A DNA stretch of 64,000 nt from Pantoea vagans (lineage in GTDB: Bacteria > Pseudomonadota > Gammaproteobacteria > Enterobacterales > Enterobacteriaceae): positions 434,001 through 498,000 of the forward strand of contig NZ_CP038854.1 of the NCBI RefSeq assembly GCF_004792415.1, read 5' to 3'. Numbering within the stretch: position 1 is the first letter of the stretch; the number at the start of each line of letters is the position of its first letter. This document shows positions 9,027 through 18,396 of the stretch, piece by piece. The translations under genes and the position numbers were made by a program. Below the pieces are notes generated by a model, which saw only the letters and a list, made by a program, of their open reading frames with translations, ran no database searches and was not told the DNA's origin.

Positions 9027-10886
9027 TTGAAATCATTAACGGAATTGAAAAAGGGTTATCTGAAGGTATTTCTCTGGCTGCTGTTCACACTGTTTCTGGT
9101 CCCCGTGATCACCCTGGTTTTTGCTGAATATGGCAACTCGCAACTCGACCAGCAGTACACCCAGTTATTCATAAACGATGCGCAGGAGCAACATCAGGAT
9201 ACCGGCAAACTGCAGGCATTTTTGCAGCAGAATCCGCCGTCCAGCGTCTGTGGTCCGGTCGATGAAAATCTGCAGGATTACAAAAACGCCGTCTGCGCAC
9301 CGCAATCTGAGCTGTGGCAGTTTTATATGATGGATAAAGTGGCCATCTGGACCTTGATCGGCAGCGGGGTCGTCCTGCTGATGGTATTGCTGTTCAGCGC
9401 GCTGGCCTTTAAAAGCCGCCGGGGACAGGTCATCAGTCTGGCGCTGGCCCGTAAATTTCTGATGCTGGCCTGTTCTCTGGAAGTCATGGTTCAGGGCGCC
9501 ATGCTGGTCTGGCTGTCGTTCTGGGGTACTGCTTTCTTCACGCAAACCTACTATCCAAAGCTGGTGATGGCGGTCGGCCTGCTGGTGCTGGCCGGCATGT
9601 ATTACATGATCAAAGGCATCTTCAAAAAACTTCCACCGGAAGAGAGTATTGAAGGCGAAGTCGTGACCCGCGAAGCTGCTCCGGCACTCTGGTCACAGAT
9701 TGATATGCTGGCCGCCAGAGTCGGCACCACCCCACCCGATCATATCGTTGCGGGCATCGACACCAACTTCTACGTGACGGAAGCCCCACTGAGTGTAAAC
9801 GGACACCCGCTCAGCGGTCGAAAGCTCTATGTCAGTATTCCACTGCTGCGTCAGCTCACCGTGGCGCAGGCGGATGGTGTGATGGTTCATGAGCTGACAC
9901 ACCTTCACGAAGGCGACACCGCCTCTGGCGCACTGCTGGGACCGAAGCTACATCGCTTTGACCTCTATATGCAGCTGATGGGTCAGAACCTGGCTACGCT
10001 GATCGTCTACTACCCGCTCTATCTCTATCGCATGCTGTTTGAGCTGGCGTGGCAGCGCAACAGCCGTGAACGTGAGTTTGTGGCGGACCGCAATGCCTCA
10101 ACCCTGGTCTCCCCGGCCGCGATTATCGAATCGCTGATCAAAGTGTCGGCCTATGCAAGCTATCGCAGCGAAGTTGAACGTAACTTCTTTAATGACCGGA
10201 CGCTGCACGAAAACGAACTGGGCATCAGCAAAGCTATCGCTGCCGGTCTGCCAGCGCATGTCGCCACTCCGGACTTTATCAGCATTGTCCGCGAACAGAA
10301 TGTGCCGCATCCGTTTGATTCCCACCCTCCGCTGGCAGAAAGGATGCGCAACGTCGGCTACAACATCGACGAAGCCGACTATGCCACGGTCGCCGCCGAT
10401 TTCCCGGCCGAGAGCTGGGTCGATCTGATGCCGGTTGCCAATGAGATCGAACAGCAGCTGTGGCAGAAATATGAACGCGACTTCTCCTCGGTGCATGAGG
10501 AGAGCCTGGCCTGGCGCTATCAGCCTGAAGGTGAGATGGAAACCGCGCTGGTACTGAAGCATTTCCCCAATGTGCCTTACACGCTGAAAGATGGCTCGCA
10601 GATTGTCATCACCTGGCAGGGCATCGTGTCGCCGAAAACCGGCGAACTGCTGGATTGGGATAACGTTAAAAACATCAACGTCATTCGTAATTTCGGCCGG
10701 GATAAGCTCTACGTGCAGCATGAGCAGCCGAACACTAAGGGCAAAAAGCGCAGTGAGATTCCCTTGCCGGGCCTGAAGAAGGAGATTGAAGCCTTCAAAA
10801 ATATCCTCGGCCTGTACTGGCATCGTCATCAGACGGTCCGGGCATTACTGAAAGAAGAAGCAGAGGCAGCGGCGCAAAGCGCCTGA
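9027..10886 (+). CDS. M48-family membrane metallopeptidase
   Basis: A 619-aa protein with an N-terminal transmembrane segment (13-34), two or three more hydrophobic segments (about 105-195), then an M48 catalytic domain. The zinc motif HELTH is at 288-292 and the third ligand is in EREFVAD (E350). The start is TTG; GGGATG lies upstream and no better start is present. A Ste24/HtpX-like fold would cut membrane or misfolded proteins. The long N-terminal region and C-terminal extension are larger than HtpX. It is followed 60 bp later by a lipoprotein gene, perhaps an operon partner. Confidence 0.85.
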   Translation: MKSLTELKKGYLKVFLWLLFTLFLVPVITLVFAEYGNSQLDQQYTQLFINDAQEQHQDTGKLQAFLQQNPPSSVCGPVDENLQDYKNAVCAPQSELWQFYMMDKVAIWTLIGSGVVLLMVLLFSALAFKSRRGQVISLALARKFLMLACSLEVMVQGAMLVWLSFWGTAFFTQTYYPKLVMAVGLLVLAGMYYMIKGIFKKLPPEESIEGEVVTREAAPALWSQIDMLAARVGTTPPDHIVAGIDTNFYVTEAPLSVNGHPLSGRKLYVSIPLLRQLTVAQADGVMVHELTHLHEGDTASGALLGPKLHRFDLYMQLMGQNLATLIVYYPLYLYRMLFELAWQRNSREREFVADRNASTLVSPAAIIESLIKVSAYASYRSEVERNFFNDRTLHENELGISKAIAAGLPAHVATPDFISIVREQNVPHPFDSHPPLAERMRNVGYNIDEADYATVAADFPAESWVDLMPVANEIEQQLWQKYERDFSSVHEESLAWRYQPEGEMETALVLKHFPNVPYTLKDGSQIVITWQGIVSPKTGELLDWDNVKNINVIRNFGRDKLYVQHEQPNTKGKKRSEIPLPGLKKEIEAFKNILGLYWHRHQTVRALLKEEAEAAAQSA

Positions 10887-10946
10887 CGCACAGCGCATCA
10901 TCTATTCAGAATTTGTATTTCTGACTCAACAAATAAAGGAGCTATT

Positions 10947-11951
10947 GTGTTTAAAAGAGCAAGCAGGGCCCTATTACCCGGGATGCTGGTAACCGCCCTC
11001 GTAATGCCACTGGCCGCATGCGACAACAGTGATAAAGCGGATGCAAAACCGGCTCCGCAGAGCCAGCCGCAGGCCGTTGCAGAGGATACAACGGCGCAAC
11101 TCACCACTAAACTGAACGCTTATGTGGGATGTTTTAACACCACCGATGGATCGGTCCGTGACAGTGCTCTGCGCTATGTAAGCTGGATTGCGAATGTTGA
11201 AAAGGGCCCCACCGGCAAGGAGCGCAGCGTCAACCTGCTGGGGGATGTCACGCCTTACGAACTGGATAAATGTACTAAAGCTATCAATGAGGCATCAAAG
11301 GCCAGCCCAAAAATGCCGGCGCTGGATGAGGCAGCCACACAGTATCTGGCGGATTTAACGGCACTGCAGCCGCTGGTTTCAGAGGCACACCTCTACTACA
11401 GTCAGGACGATTACAAGGATGATGGCTTCGCGAAAGGCAAGCAGATGCACCAGCCGCTCATGCAGGCCTTTGACCGCTTTATGAAATCCAGCGACCAGTT
11501 CGGTGCCGAAGTTGAGAAAGAGAACAATGCCCTCACCGCTGCGCAGCTCGTTGAGATTGAAAAGTCTGAGGGCCGCCATAGTCGCTACTATCGCCTGGCA
11601 TTAGTCACTCAGGCTAAACAGCTGGCGACCGTGCTTACCGCATCCGCGCCCGATGTGGCGGAGATGACAAAATCGATTGATGCTTACAGTGCGCTGCTGG
11701 CTGAGGCAGGAAAGGTAACGGCCAGCGAAGCGGGCAAGCCATTAACCTGGTCCATCTTCCAGGAGAATGCAGGAACATTCCTGAAAGACTGCAAAGATCG
11801 CATGCGTCGGGTCCGCGATAAAACGCCTTACAGCACAGGGGAGCAGAGTCTGCTGAAAGGAAGCGGTAATACGGGCTGGATGGTATCGGGTTCACCGATG
11901 CGCGTTTTAAAGTCCTATAACGAACTGGTCGAGGCCAGTAACCGCCTGTAA
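10947..11951 (+). CDS. YiiG-like lipoprotein, DUF3829
   Basis: A 334-aa protein with a lipoprotein signal peptide ending in LAAC (cysteine at residue 25), so it should be lipidated. The rest is helical and matches the YiiG/DUF3829 type (regular YLADLTAL, YKDDGFAKGKQMHQPLMQAF helices). The start is GTG, with AAAGGAG at ideal spacing. It directly follows the M48 protease gene. Function of the family is unknown. Confidence 0.8.
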   Translation: MFKRASRALLPGMLVTALVMPLAACDNSDKADAKPAPQSQPQAVAEDTTAQLTTKLNAYVGCFNTTDGSVRDSALRYVSWIANVEKGPTGKERSVNLLGDVTPYELDKCTKAINEASKASPKMPALDEAATQYLADLTALQPLVSEAHLYYSQDDYKDDGFAKGKQMHQPLMQAFDRFMKSSDQFGAEVEKENNALTAAQLVEIEKSEGRHSRYYRLALVTQAKQLATVLTASAPDVAEMTKSIDAYSALLAEAGKVTASEAGKPLTWSIFQENAGTFLKDCKDRMRRVRDKTPYSTGEQSLLKGSGNTGWMVSGSPMRVLKSYNELVEASNRL

Positions 11952-11958
11952 GCTGACT

Positions 11959-11987
11959 GCCCGCCCCCATGAGATTCCGGGGCGGGC
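11959..11987. terminator. strong GC-rich hairpin after the lipoprotein gene
   Basis: GCCCGCCCC-N11-GGGGCGGGC is a perfect 9-bp stem starting 8 bp after the stop. It lacks a T tract but is otherwise terminator-like. Confidence 0.55.
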
Positions 11988-12003
11988 TGGCACAGTCCGT
12001 TAG

Positions 12004-12303
12004 CCTGCTAATCCCAGTGGCAAAGCCCTTGCAGCCATTCTGCAACTCGACCGGGCGGGCGAACATCTGCCCGACAAAACCGAAGCCAGCCGTCTGCAGC
12101 CTTTGCGCTGCAGCTACTATTTTCTCAAAGAGAGCCTGGATCAGGGTTACGTTCCCGCCGATGCTTACCTTTTTACCGTACTGGGATGGTGCAAGTACTT
12201 CAATATTGAACTCGATCGCTGGTCTGCGCTGGTGGCTTACAGGGCAGCGATCAATACGCGCCCTGCTGTTCAGGCGGCCTTACTGGCAGAGACGTTACAG
12301 TAA
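12004..12303 (+). pseudogene. decayed glutathione S-transferase
   Basis: An open frame without a start reads NPSGKALAAILQLDRAGEHLP, then PADAYLFTVLGWCKYFNIEL and a normal GST C-terminus (RPAVQAALLAETLQ). PADAYLFTVL is the C-terminal-domain motif of GstA-type enzymes. The N-terminal thioredoxin fold is almost entirely missing, and about 50 residues of the helical domain appear deleted between YYFLKESLDQGYV and PADAYLF. It is therefore a remnant, not a functional gene. A different, intact GST gene lies at 42.9 kb. Confidence 0.75.
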
Positions 12304-12371
12304 ATCCGGCATCGCTTTGGCCAAAGCGGACACTGACATCCGGCTTTACCGGCTAACTGAGCAGACCTTAA

Positions 12372-12683
12372 TTAAACGGAACCCTCTTTTTCAATGACCA
12401 GCACGCGGGCGACACCTTGCGGACGCGCAATATGTTCTGTCCCTTCGCTGGCATAGAAAATATCACCTGTGTTAAGTGTCCTGCTTTTGATCTCACCGTT
12501 TTCTTTGTATTGCATCTCAACACACCCATCCATGACAGCAAAAACCTCCTGTCCGTCATTGATGTGCCATTTATAGGGCTGATCGGTCCAGTGAAGTTTT
12601 ACGCTGATATTGTCGAAGCTGGCAATGTGTTGAGCATCCCAGGCTTTAGAGCCGGTAAATGCTTTACTGCGATAAAAGTTCAT
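12372..12683 (-). CDS. small cupin-domain protein
   Basis: A 103-aa single cupin barrel. Motif 1 is loosely present around KWHINDGQEVFAVMDGCVEM and motif 2 around GDIFYASEGTEHIARP, with histidines and a glutamate able to bind a metal. Such small cupins are often sugar or polyketide modifying enzymes or ligand sensors; nothing here tells which. It is encoded alone, just outside the repeat-bounded region that starts at 12.96 kb. Confidence 0.8.
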   Translation of the reverse strand: MNFYRSKAFTGSKAWDAQHIASFDNISVKLHWTDQPYKWHINDGQEVFAVMDGCVEMQYKENGEIKSRTLNTGDIFYASEGTEHIARPQGVARVLVIEKEGSV

Positions 12684-12961
12684 CTTTTCTCTCTCAACAG
12701 ACGTGATTTAACGTCATGAATAGCAGAGAACGTTAATAGGTTCTATACGCTGGCCGTCTGTTGTCCTGATTTGTCCCTGGGTTGTCCGTTTGAAGGTAAA
12801 ACTGGGATGTGGGATCAGAAAACGAGGGCGGGAAATCGGGTGCGGTTTAAATCAGGGTGTTTCGATGTCTGAACCCTGTTCTTTATCAGATGATTTCCTG
12901 ATGATCTCTGTGTGTGGCTAATGCTCTCTTACGGAAGATCCCAGACCCGGGACGGAGACGG

Positions 12962-12987
12962 TGTCCGCTTTATGCCAGAAGCGGACA
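12962..12987 (+). repeat. dyad repeat copy 1 (right module)
   Basis: TGTCCGCTT-N8-AAGCGGACA, loop TATGCCAG. A weak left-module relic (GCTCTCTTACGGAA) lies upstream near 12920-12936. It separates the cupin gene from the LysR/MFS unit. Confidence 0.8.
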
Positions 12988-13051
12988 TGCAAAAACGCAC
13001 TCCTGCCCCTGAAGTGAGCATGAATCCGATAGTCTGCATCACGTGAGCGGG

Positions 13052-13942
13052 CTATACAGATAAACCCGACCCAGTAATAAAGTCTATAAAACAGCGTACT
13101 CTGGGTGAGAGGTAGCGGCCTGATGGCCACACGGCGGAGAAATGCCCCTGCTTTGTACAGTACCCGTGCATCACTTCTTTAAGTTGTCCCTCTGCGAGCG
13201 CCTCGCGGACTATAAAGTCGGGCAGATAGCTGATCCCTGTTCCCGCCAGGCTCAGGCCAATGGCAGCTTCAATATTATTTACCGTCAGAACCGATGCAGC
13301 GCTGAGTGCAGCCCCGGGGCGGAGGCCGTTCAGTTCCCAGGGCTGCAGCAGACCTGTTGAGGGTAAGCGAAAAAGAATGCACCGGTGCGCCGTCAGCTCC
13401 GCAGGTGACACCGGAACGCCTTTTTCCTCCAGATAGCCGGGGCTGGCACAGAGAGTGAAGCTGAATTCACCCAGCCTTCTGGCGGCCAGCCTGGAGTCAG
13501 CCAGCTCTCCGCTGCGTATTGCCACGTCGAACCCTTCGTCAATGATATTCACCAGACGATCGCTGAAGTCGAGGTCCATCTCGACCTGCGGGTAACGTCG
13601 GTTAAATGCGGAAAGTGTGGGAAGCAGGAACCTGTAACCTGCTACAGGCAGGGAAACCCGAAGTTTTCCCACGGGCTCAGCGGCACTGTTCGTCAGCTCT
13701 GATTCGGCCTCATTGAGCTGCTCAAGAATATGCTTACACCTGACCAGTAGTGCCGCCCCTTCCGGGGTCAGAGTTACTTTTCTTGTGCTGCGATTAAAAA
13801 GCCGCACACCCAATTTATGTTCAAGTCTGGCAACGTTCTTACCGACTGCTGACGCTGAAATACCCAGCAACCTTCCAGCCTGCACAAAGCTCAATGTCTC
13901 GGCTGTCCGTACAAAAGAGGTAAGAGAAGTCAGGCTATCCAT
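13052..13942 (-). CDS. LysR-family transcriptional regulator
   Basis: A 296-aa regulator with an N-terminal winged helix (FVQAGRLLGISASAVGKNVARLE, residues about 20-42) and a substrate-binding domain of the CrgA/DmlR-like branch (LRVSLPVAGYRFLLP). It is divergent from an MFS drug-efflux-type gene with 119 bp between starts, the usual layout for a LysR protein controlling its neighbour. The inducer is unknown. Confidence 0.9.
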   Translation of the reverse strand: MDSLTSLTSFVRTAETLSFVQAGRLLGISASAVGKNVARLEHKLGVRLFNRSTRKVTLTPEGAALLVRCKHILEQLNEAESELTNSAAEPVGKLRVSLPVAGYRFLLPTLSAFNRRYPQVEMDLDFSDRLVNIIDEGFDVAIRSGELADSRLAARRLGEFSFTLCASPGYLEEKGVPVSPAELTAHRCILFRLPSTGLLQPWELNGLRPGAALSAASVLTVNNIEAAIGLSLAGTGISYLPDFIVREALAEGQLKEVMHGYCTKQGHFSAVWPSGRYLSPRVRCFIDFITGSGLSV

Positions 13943-14061
13943 TAATTATTAACTTTATGTCTGTTCAGAAGGTAGCTGCAGTCTATTTATCTGCGCTTTT
14001 GTCCGCAATAACATCGCAGCAGTTTTCATTCATTAGCTGTCCGGATAATTAAGGTTACACC

Positions 14062-15615
14062 ATGACATTTGCAGCCAGCACATTCTCCCGCCTCCCGGGA
14101 ACTGCAGCAGCCCTGACCATTTTTATGGCGGCTACGCTTCTGCCGTTAAGTTTTACCGGGGGCGTAGTCACAACGCCCGCCATACAGCGCATGATGGGTG
14201 GCTCACCAGGAGAACTATCGTGGCTTACGAATGGATTTATGCTGACGTTCGGCAGTTTTCTGCTGACAGTAGGGATTGCAGCAGATGCCATCGGGAGAAA
14301 ACCGGTTTTTCTCACTGGTGCAGTGCTGTTTTGTCTCAGCAGTATTTTAACCGTCCTCACTAACAACCTGATGATGTCAGGTATGCTCAGGTGTGTGCAG
14401 GGACTGGCAGCGGCAATGTTATTGGCCAGCGGAAGCGCTCTGATGGCCAGGCTGTATAACGGCGCTGCCCGGACTCGCATGTTCGGCCTGCTGGGCACCG
14501 TCTTTGGCGCTGGCTTATCATTCGGCCCGCTGGCGGTCGGGCTCATTACGGATATGCTCACCTGGCGCTGGGTCTATATTCTGTTTGCAGTGCTTTCAGG
14601 ATGTGTGCTGCTCGCCGGTATGATGTTTTTGCCTGTATCACAGCAGAGCAGTCAATCCGCTTCAGATAAAACAGGTTTGGCATTGTTTACGGCGGCGCTG
14701 ATGGGGTTTACCACTGCGATGATGCTCCTGCCCACACGCGGATTTTCATCACTTCTCACACTCGCTTTATTCCTCAGCTCTGTACTGCTCTTCGGCGGAT
14801 TTATCGTGCGTTGTCTGCGCGTGAGCAATCCTGTTCTGGATATTTCACTTCTGCGAAGTCCCAGCTTTGTCGGGGCTATGCTGCTGCCGGTGGCGACCTA
14901 CTATTGCTACGTTGTTCTGTTGATCATTATTCCGCTGCATTTAATGGGCGGGAATGGTTTCAGCGAGTCTCAGAGCGCGGTTTATCTTCTGGCACTCACT
15001 TCTCCGATGCTGATCTTTCCTTACTTTGCAGCCCTGCTGACGCGCTGGTTTTCACCGGCCGTGGTGTCAGCTTCAGGGCTGGTGCTCGCCTCTGCCGGAT
15101 TACTTTTTCTCGGTCCGGCATTACACGGTGACAGCATAACTGTTCTTCTCTTTTCGATGCTGATAACGGGAGCAGGAGCGGCATTACCGTGGGGACTGAT
15201 GGATGGACTGGCCATTTCTTCCGTTCCGGTTGAAAAGGCAGGTATGGCGGCGGGCCTGTTCAATACCGTTCGTGTTGCAGGAGAGGGTATTGCTCTTGCG
15301 GTGGTCTCCGCGTTTCTCACTAACGTGAACGATCTGAACCTTAACAAAACCGTTCACGGTTTTGCGCCACATGAGATTCATCTTGCCGCATCCTGGCTGG
15401 GAGGCGGTAATATTCAGCAGGCCATCGCACTCCTGCCCGGCGTCCCGCGCGAGGTAGTCAAGGTCAGTTATGACAATGCTTATTCATTGCTGTTTCAGGT
15501 CCTGGCTGCAATAACGTTTGTTTGTGCGATCATTGTCTGGGGCATGCTGGGCTACAAGGCTCATGATTTAGCTACGGCCAAAACTGATTCCAGAGACGAG
15601 CACATAAGATACTGA
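14062..15615 (+). CDS. MFS transporter, DHA2 (14-TM multidrug efflux) type
   Basis: A 517-aa membrane protein with about 14 hydrophobic segments. The DHA2 landmarks are WLTNGFMLTFGSFLLTVGIAAD and, after it, an RLYNGAARTRMFGLLGTVFGAG segment with the antiporter-like G-rich motif. The family exports drugs or dyes in exchange for protons. It is probably controlled by the divergent LysR gene. Both are enclosed by dyad repeat copies at 12.96 and 15.63 kb. Confidence 0.88.
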   Translation: MTFAASTFSRLPGTAAALTIFMAATLLPLSFTGGVVTTPAIQRMMGGSPGELSWLTNGFMLTFGSFLLTVGIAADAIGRKPVFLTGAVLFCLSSILTVLTNNLMMSGMLRCVQGLAAAMLLASGSALMARLYNGAARTRMFGLLGTVFGAGLSFGPLAVGLITDMLTWRWVYILFAVLSGCVLLAGMMFLPVSQQSSQSASDKTGLALFTAALMGFTTAMMLLPTRGFSSLLTLALFLSSVLLFGGFIVRCLRVSNPVLDISLLRSPSFVGAMLLPVATYYCYVVLLIIIPLHLMGGNGFSESQSAVYLLALTSPMLIFPYFAALLTRWFSPAVVSASGLVLASAGLLFLGPALHGDSITVLLFSMLITGAGAALPWGLMDGLAISSVPVEKAGMAAGLFNTVRVAGEGIALAVVSAFLTNVNDLNLNKTVHGFAPHEIHLAASWLGGGNIQQAIALLPGVPREVVKVSYDNAYSLLFQVLAAITFVCAIIVWGMLGYKAHDLATAKTDSRDEHIRY

Positions 15616-15626
15616 CCTGAGTGCAA

Positions 15627-15652
15627 TGTCCGCTTTGTGCCAAAAGCGGACA
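15627..15652 (+). repeat. dyad repeat copy 2 (right module)
   Basis: TGTCCGCTT-TGTGCCAA-AAGCGGACA, 11 bp after the MFS stop. No convincing left module; the expected position overlaps the end of the MFS gene. Confidence 0.85.
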
Positions 15653-15691
15653 TGCGGAGATCATTTTATTCCCACTAAGGCTTTCTGCGAC

Positions 15692-16020
15692 GGCGATAAG
15701 ATGTTGTTTGTTACATCATGATCTAAGAAAGTCGCAAAGGTAAGCAGACCTACAGGAAGCTTTCTTAAACAACATTTTCGGCCATTATGCTATGCAGAGA
15801 CCTGGTTCTTATTAAGGAACATCTGCTTGTATGCAACAGGTGGCAGGACTTTCCTGTCAGGCTTCATTTTATCTCTCTGAATTATAATGCTTAGCATTTT
15901 TTGCTAAAAAATATCAGTCTTTGCGAAAAATAAATATGTACAGGTTTTTATTTTTTGTATAACTTTCCGCGCATCATCATCCGATGACATTTTAACCACT
16001 ACTTTTCAGAGAGATAAAAC
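15692..16020. promoter_or_regulatory. leader and promoter region of the first YcgZ cluster
   Basis: An inverted pair (GATGTTGTTT near 15700, AAACAACATT near 15768) could fold into a long hairpin. Near 15955-15966 is TTGTATAACTTT, also found upstream of the second YcgZ-like gene at about 33085-33096. It looks like an extended -10 without a clear -35, as in RpoS-type promoters. No gene is visible. Confidence 0.4.
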
Positions 16021-16272
16021 ATGCACCAGACCAGCCTTACTCCTGATACTGCGGGAGACCTAGCCCGCAATTTTACCAGTGTGCAGACACCCTCGCAGCA
16101 GGAAACGCTGGGGAGCATTGTGGTGGAAATTCTTCGCAGCGGCAGTGTTCTTAGCCGCGCGGCCATCAGCACAGCACTCGCCAGCCGGCTGGAAGCAGCA
16201 GGCAGTACGGAAGAAGAGCAGCGATGCCGCACGCTGGCTACCCTGTTTGCCAGTCGTCAGGAAGCACGCTGA
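16021..16272 (+). CDS. YcgZ-like small regulatory protein
   Basis: An 83-aa protein starting MHQTSLTPDTAGDLARNF, which I align by eye with E. coli YcgZ (MHQNSVTLDSAGAITRYF). It keeps the QQETLG-IV-EIL-G--LSR core at residues 25-46. In E. coli ycgZ-ymgA-ymgB are controlled by BluR (blue light and cold) and feed the Rcs phosphorelay, affecting biofilm and acid resistance. Two further genes of the same set follow in the same order. A paralogue lies at 33.1 kb. Confidence 0.8.
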   Translation: MHQTSLTPDTAGDLARNFTSVQTPSQQETLGSIVVEILRSGSVLSRAAISTALASRLEAAGSTEEEQRCRTLATLFASRQEAR

Positions 16273-16381
16273 ACATCAGCCGCGTATTGCAGCTCTTTCG
16301 TCAGTGCTGAGGTGAGCTCCGGCAGTCGGTCAGTTATCGGCAGGTACATAAAAGCCCCCTTTACTGACATGCGGAAGCGGT

Positions 16382-16654
16382 ATGTACAGAAACAGAATCG
16401 AAAAATTTATTGATGATGCCATCAGTGAGGCCGTGGCTTCACTGCTCAGCGAAAACGTGCCCGTATCAGGTGCAGCGCTGGCGGTGAAGCTGATGGAAAT
16501 GGCCGGCAATGAAATGCGTCCAGAACGGGCAGAGGCGCTGAGGATGGCATTGCACGAGGTGAATATTGCCCTGCCTGCGGCACGCGCCATGCAGAGTCCG
16601 GAACAGCAGTTCCTGTCTGAAAACATGCCGCTGCCGGGTACCCGTCATCACTGA
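16382..16654 (+). CDS. YmgA-like small protein
   Basis: A 90-aa helical protein, second in the first YcgZ-type cluster. Similarity to YmgA is mainly positional and by length (YmgA is 90 aa): an N-terminal helix pattern DDAISEAVASLLSENVPVSGAALAVKLMEMAG. The paralogue at 33.4 kb shows the same pattern (IGEAALALLDEKTPVSWTGILAKLEA). Probably an accessory Rcs-connector; function inferred. Confidence 0.6.
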   Translation: MYRNRIEKFIDDAISEAVASLLSENVPVSGAALAVKLMEMAGNEMRPERAEALRMALHEVNIALPAARAMQSPEQQFLSENMPLPGTRHH

Positions 16655-16731
16655 CCAGTCAGCATGCTCCGTAAACAACCGGAGGCAGGAAGGAGCCTGC
16701 AAAGCGCCAGGGCACCGGTGTTGCCCTGAAC

Positions 16732-17013
16732 ATGGTCTATCCCGGAAGATGGGTTATGCAACTTAATACAACTGAACAAAACATACTGCAGCAACTGAAT
16801 GAGCACGGCGACCGCTTCGCCGCTGAGGCAGCCGTTATCAGCAACATGCTGCAGCGTCTGAAAGCACGGGGTGGAAGGGTGCTGCGCAGGGACATGATAC
16901 TGGCGCTCATAGCCGAGATAGAAAGCACCCCGGACGTTGTCAGGCTTGATGTCCTGCGATGCGCACTGGAAGTTGTCGTGTGTCCCCCGCAGAATGAGGA
17001 CCACCGGTACTGA
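16732..17013 (+). CDS. YmgB/AriR-like regulator of acid resistance and biofilm
   Basis: A 93-aa protein (87 aa if it starts at the second in-frame ATG, 16756, giving MQLNTTEQN). The C-terminal half, ESTPDVVRLDVLRCALEVVV, matches the AriR/YmgB signature ([20 protein letters not shown] in E. coli). AriR is a small all-helical dimer linked to acid resistance and biofilm control through Rcs. It completes the ycgZ-ymgA-ymgB order. The paralogue at 33.8 kb has the same signature. Confidence 0.75.
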   Translation: MVYPGRWVMQLNTTEQNILQQLNEHGDRFAAEAAVISNMLQRLKARGGRVLRRDMILALIAEIESTPDVVRLDVLRCALEVVVCPPQNEDHRY

Positions 17014-17198
17014 CCGGAACGTCATTCATCACCCCAGATTGAGCCGCTGTCCGGCCAGTTGGAAACCGGTACCGGGGTTGAGAACAGGGCGATGGAGTTT
17101 CATTAATGTGCGCTGAAAATTTGCTGTCCAAAAAGTACTCTGCTGCGCATGCAAAAAGAAATAATACCTGTTTAGCCTACTCACGTAGAAATCAGACT

Positions 17199-17290
17199 TA
17201 TACTCATCATGTCCTTCACCAGGGACATCTGACGGTACGCAGCGCTGCACGTATCAGGCCGCCACTGGGGAGTCTTTTTTCACCTGTGAC
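17199..17290 (+). ncRNA. candidate small RNA gene A
   Basis: ATACT-ATCATGTCCTTCA (17200-17218) followed by about 70 bp and a T run after ACTGGGGAGTC (17260-17280). A second copy at 35.53 kb keeps the same promoter-like block (ATACTTATCATGTCCTTCA) and the same distance to a better terminator. Conservation of both ends, but not of the middle, in two loci suggests short transcripts downstream of both YmgB-type genes. No ORF fits. Here the terminator stem has eroded. Confidence 0.4.
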
Positions 17291-17344
17291 GCAGGATGAC
17301 TTGCGTAACTGAATATTTGGGCCATCCTGAAATAGTGCCGCTTC

Positions 17345-17613
17345 CCTGCTGAGGCTGGCGCGCTTGCCATAAAATATGAACGGTTTTTATTGTTCAGCCC
17401 GCTAAAGATGGCGGGTTTTTTTACGCGTAAAAGTGCGGAGGCAGAACTCAGGCACAACTATGTTGCCGGGCATAAGAATGAATTTCACCGCTTACGCTTG
17501 CTGTCACGGCCATATCTTTTATCATTAAGACCTGCCGGCGGCTCCGGCTTACCGTGATAAAATCAAGAGTAACTGTATTCCTCTTTGAGCCGCCTTAAGG
17601 GCGGTTTTTTTTA
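17345..17613 (+). repeat. terminator/leader block, copy A
   Basis: About 250 bp with two terminators: CCCGC-N8-GCGGG plus seven T (17398-17422) and CCGCC-TTAA-G-GGCGG plus eight T (17590-17612). Between them are a TGATAAAATCAAG box and TATTCCTCTTTG. Copy B (32.72-32.99 kb) shares most of the block, including AAAATATGAAC, TTTACGCGTAAAA and TATTCCTCTTTG. Copy C (35.76-35.92 kb) shares the last part. It looks like one or two very short transcription units. Confidence 0.6.
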
Positions 17614-17724
17614 TACCAAAATTTCTGCTGTATTAAAGGTATCTGTAGTTGACCGGCTGGTTCCTGAATGCCTGGATGGAGAATTCTGTTTATCCTACTG
17701 CAAGTACTCCAGAATTCGGGCAAC

Positions 17725-17748
17725 GTCCGTTCTTCGCTCATATGGGAC
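17725..17748 (+). repeat. dyad repeat left module, upstream of recombinase 1
   Basis: GTCCGTT-CTTCGCTCAT-ATGGGAC, 24 bp like the other left modules, with CTTCGCTCAT identical to the loop of intact copies. It is 38 bp before the recombinase start. Confidence 0.7.
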
Positions 17749-17786
17749 AACCATAATCACATCTCCTAACCCAAAGGAGATTGAGC

Positions 17787-18389
17787 ATGACAACATTCCC
17801 CTGGAACAAGGGCCGTATTATTGGCCAGAAACGGCCTCTTCAGATCTCTCATATCTGGGGAATCCGTATCAGACTTGAGCTGGAAGGAAAAGTACGCGAT
17901 TTAGCTCTGTTTAACATGGCTCTGGACAGTAAACTTCGGGGCTGTGATCTGGTTAAGCTAAAAGTTTCTGATGTGGCCTATGGGCATTCTGTTTCGGGCA
18001 GAGCGACAGTGCTGCAGCAAAAAACGGGAAGCCCCGTTCAGTTTGAACTGACTAAGGGAACCAGAGAGGCTGTAGCAGCGTGGAGCAAAATGGCTCATCT
18101 ACGTAGTAGCGACTATCTGTTCCAGTCCCGCGTCGGTCCTTCACGACATATCTCAGCCAGGCAATATAACCGTATTTTTCATGGATGGATTGATAAGCTG
18201 GGTATCGACGAGACTCTGTACAGTACGCATTCTATGCGAAGAACCAAGCCATATCTGATCTATAAAAAAACGAAGAATCTACGAGTTATCCAGCTACTGT
18301 TAGGTCACAAAAAACTCGAAAGTACAGTCCGTTATCTCGGTATTGAAGTGGATGATGCCCTGGAGATATCTGAGTCTATCGAAGTTTAA
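17787..18389 (+). CDS. FimB-sized tyrosine recombinase, copy 1
   Basis: A 200-aa tyrosine recombinase catalytic domain without a separate core-binding domain, the size of FimB/FimE invertases. The full catalytic set is visible: R51, K79, H148-x-x-R151, H174 and Y183 (LLGHKKLESTVRYLG). AAAGGAG seven bases before the ATG giving MTTFPWNKG fixes the start. It should cut and rejoin DNA at short inverted sites. It lies between a left and a right dyad module, making those repeats candidate substrates. It differs from copy 2 by five residues (F4S, D54E, S100I, P118S, I140L). Substrate and direction are not known. Confidence 0.85.
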   Translation: MTTFPWNKGRIIGQKRPLQISHIWGIRIRLELEGKVRDLALFNMALDSKLRGCDLVKLKVSDVAYGHSVSGRATVLQQKTGSPVQFELTKGTREAVAAWSKMAHLRSSDYLFQSRVGPSRHISARQYNRIFHGWIDKLGIDETLYSTHSMRRTKPYLIYKKTKNLRVIQLLLGHKKLESTVRYLGIEVDDALEISESIEV

Positions 18390-18396
18390 TTTGTGA